Shown here: positions 6,264-6,535 of the stretch, in pieces
Layout of the letters: each line of letters starts with the position of its first letter
Position numbering within the stretch: position 1 is the first letter of the stretch
NCBI GenBank assembly: GCA_902492545.1
Contig: CABULX010000115.1
Location: 1-6,535 of the forward strand
Source of the DNA: an uncultured Collinsella sp.
GTDB taxonomy: Bacteria > Actinomycetota > Coriobacteriia > Coriobacteriales > Coriobacteriaceae
Reading direction: 5' to 3'
DNA: 6,535 nucleotides
Notes under the pieces: generated by a model
The model's database searches: none
What the model was told of the DNA's origin: nothing
What the model saw: only the letters and a program-made list of their open reading frames with translations
Translations under genes and position numbers: made by a program

Positions 6264-6282
6264 CGTCAAGTGAATGTTGACG
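6264..6282. promoter_or_regulatory. Inverted repeat CGTCAA-N7-TTGACG, possible operator
   Basis: A perfect six-base dyad, CGTCAA at 6264-6269 and TTGACG at 6277-6282, separated by seven bases. It lies between the LysR gene and the transporter-like frame, 83 bases before the latter's ATG, where a regulator binding site would be expected. Its right arm resembles a -35 hexamer (TTGACA), though no good -10 follows at 17 bases. It does not fit the strict T-N11-A LysR box, so the assignment to this LysR protein is inference. Confidence 0.35.
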
Positions 6283-6364
6283 CCCTGCAACACATAGCTG
6301 ACAGCTTTGCCCTCATGCTTTTCCAAGATTTCGATTTAGATTGCTGACTCTTGGAGGGCGGAGC

Positions 6365-6505
6365 ATGAAAAACCGTACGGTTTTGCTTTATATGACGTTC
6401 GTTTTTCTGTCGAACTTCAGCACTATTTTGTATTTTCTGACGGTTTACCTTGAATTCGTCGGATTCTCGATAGTGGCGATGGTCGCGCGCGCAGACGTGG
6501 TGTAA
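6365..6505 (+). pseudogene. N-terminal fragment of a membrane transporter (MFS-like), cut short
   Basis: An ATG at 6365, with GGAGG at 6353-6357 seven bases upstream, opens a frame of 46 codons that stops at TAA 6503-6505. The first ~39 residues (MKNRTVLLYMTFVFL at the start, then SNFSTILYFLTVYLEFVGFS) look like the beginning of a major-facilitator-type transporter: a short basic N-terminus, a first transmembrane helix at about 7-26, a short loop and the beginning of a second helix. From about 6482 the sequence becomes GC-rich and the last seven residues (VARADVV) are unlike a transporter. I read this as a gene interrupted near codon 39, perhaps by an inserted element; a full-length MFS protein would have about 400 residues. 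A genuine 46-aa membrane peptide is the alternative. The family call rests on a short segment and is tentative. Its position after a LysR gene fits a regulator-transporter pair. Confidence 0.5.
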
Positions 6506-6535
6506 GAGCGTCCTGAGGTCCGTCGCTGCAAATCC
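6482..6535. mobile_element. Possible edge of an inserted element at the window end
   Basis: Base composition switches abruptly here from the T-rich transporter coding sequence to a GC-rich stretch that opens with alternating GC (GTCGCGCGCGC) and includes GTGGTGTAAGAGCG. The change falls exactly where the transporter frame loses its character. The stretch recalls ends of IS256-like insertion sequences only loosely, I cannot see the other end or a target duplication, and no transposase is in the window. Confidence 0.22.

Overview
The window is G+C-rich bacterial DNA carrying mostly housekeeping genes. It suggests an actinobacterium of the Coriobacteriia, with Collinsella or a close relative as my best guess. 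That rests on strong G/C bias at third codon positions, AAAGGAGG-type ribosome binding sites, the protein flavour (RNase D with HRDC, YugP-like zinc peptidase, XseA/XseB, HIT hydrolase) and a LysR regulator of a style common in gut Coriobacteriia. No search was run, so the taxonomic call is an inference.

Layout. On the minus strand, 1052 down to 33, lie a diacylglycerol/sphingosine-kinase-like lipid kinase and, just behind it, an easily overlooked 30-codon gene for a single-pass membrane peptide whose Shine-Dalgarno sequence contains the kinase stop codon. A divergent intergenic region (1053-1150) separates these from a plus-strand series: ribonuclease D (rnd, 1151-2284), a YugP-type membrane zinc metallopeptidase (2349-3053), a strong hairpin (3070-3099), then xseA (3169-4620) and xseB (4663-4929), which together encode exodeoxyribonuclease VII, and a HIT-family nucleotide hydrolase (4978-5313). 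The spacing of xseA, xseB and the HIT gene fits co-transcription, although a perfect TATAAT box just before the HIT gene could give it its own promoter.

From about 5355 the character changes. A LysR-family regulator (5355-6245) uses visibly more A/T-rich codons and is followed by two inverted repeats and the first ~39 codons of what looks like a major-facilitator-type transporter (from 6365). That reading frame stops at 6503-6505, after an abrupt switch to a GC-rich stretch near 6482. This is where the window is most likely accessory: a regulator-transporter pair whose transporter appears cut short, possibly by an inserted element whose edge is the last ~55 bases.

Functionally the window combines nucleic-acid processing (RNase D for RNA 3' ends, ExoVII for single-stranded DNA), lipid phosphorylation, membrane proteolysis and nucleotide hydrolysis. 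I see no CRISPR array, rRNA or tRNA gene and no convincing new multi-gene system. The best leads are the tiny membrane protein, the cysteine pair in the LysR effector domain, and the broken transporter at the right edge.
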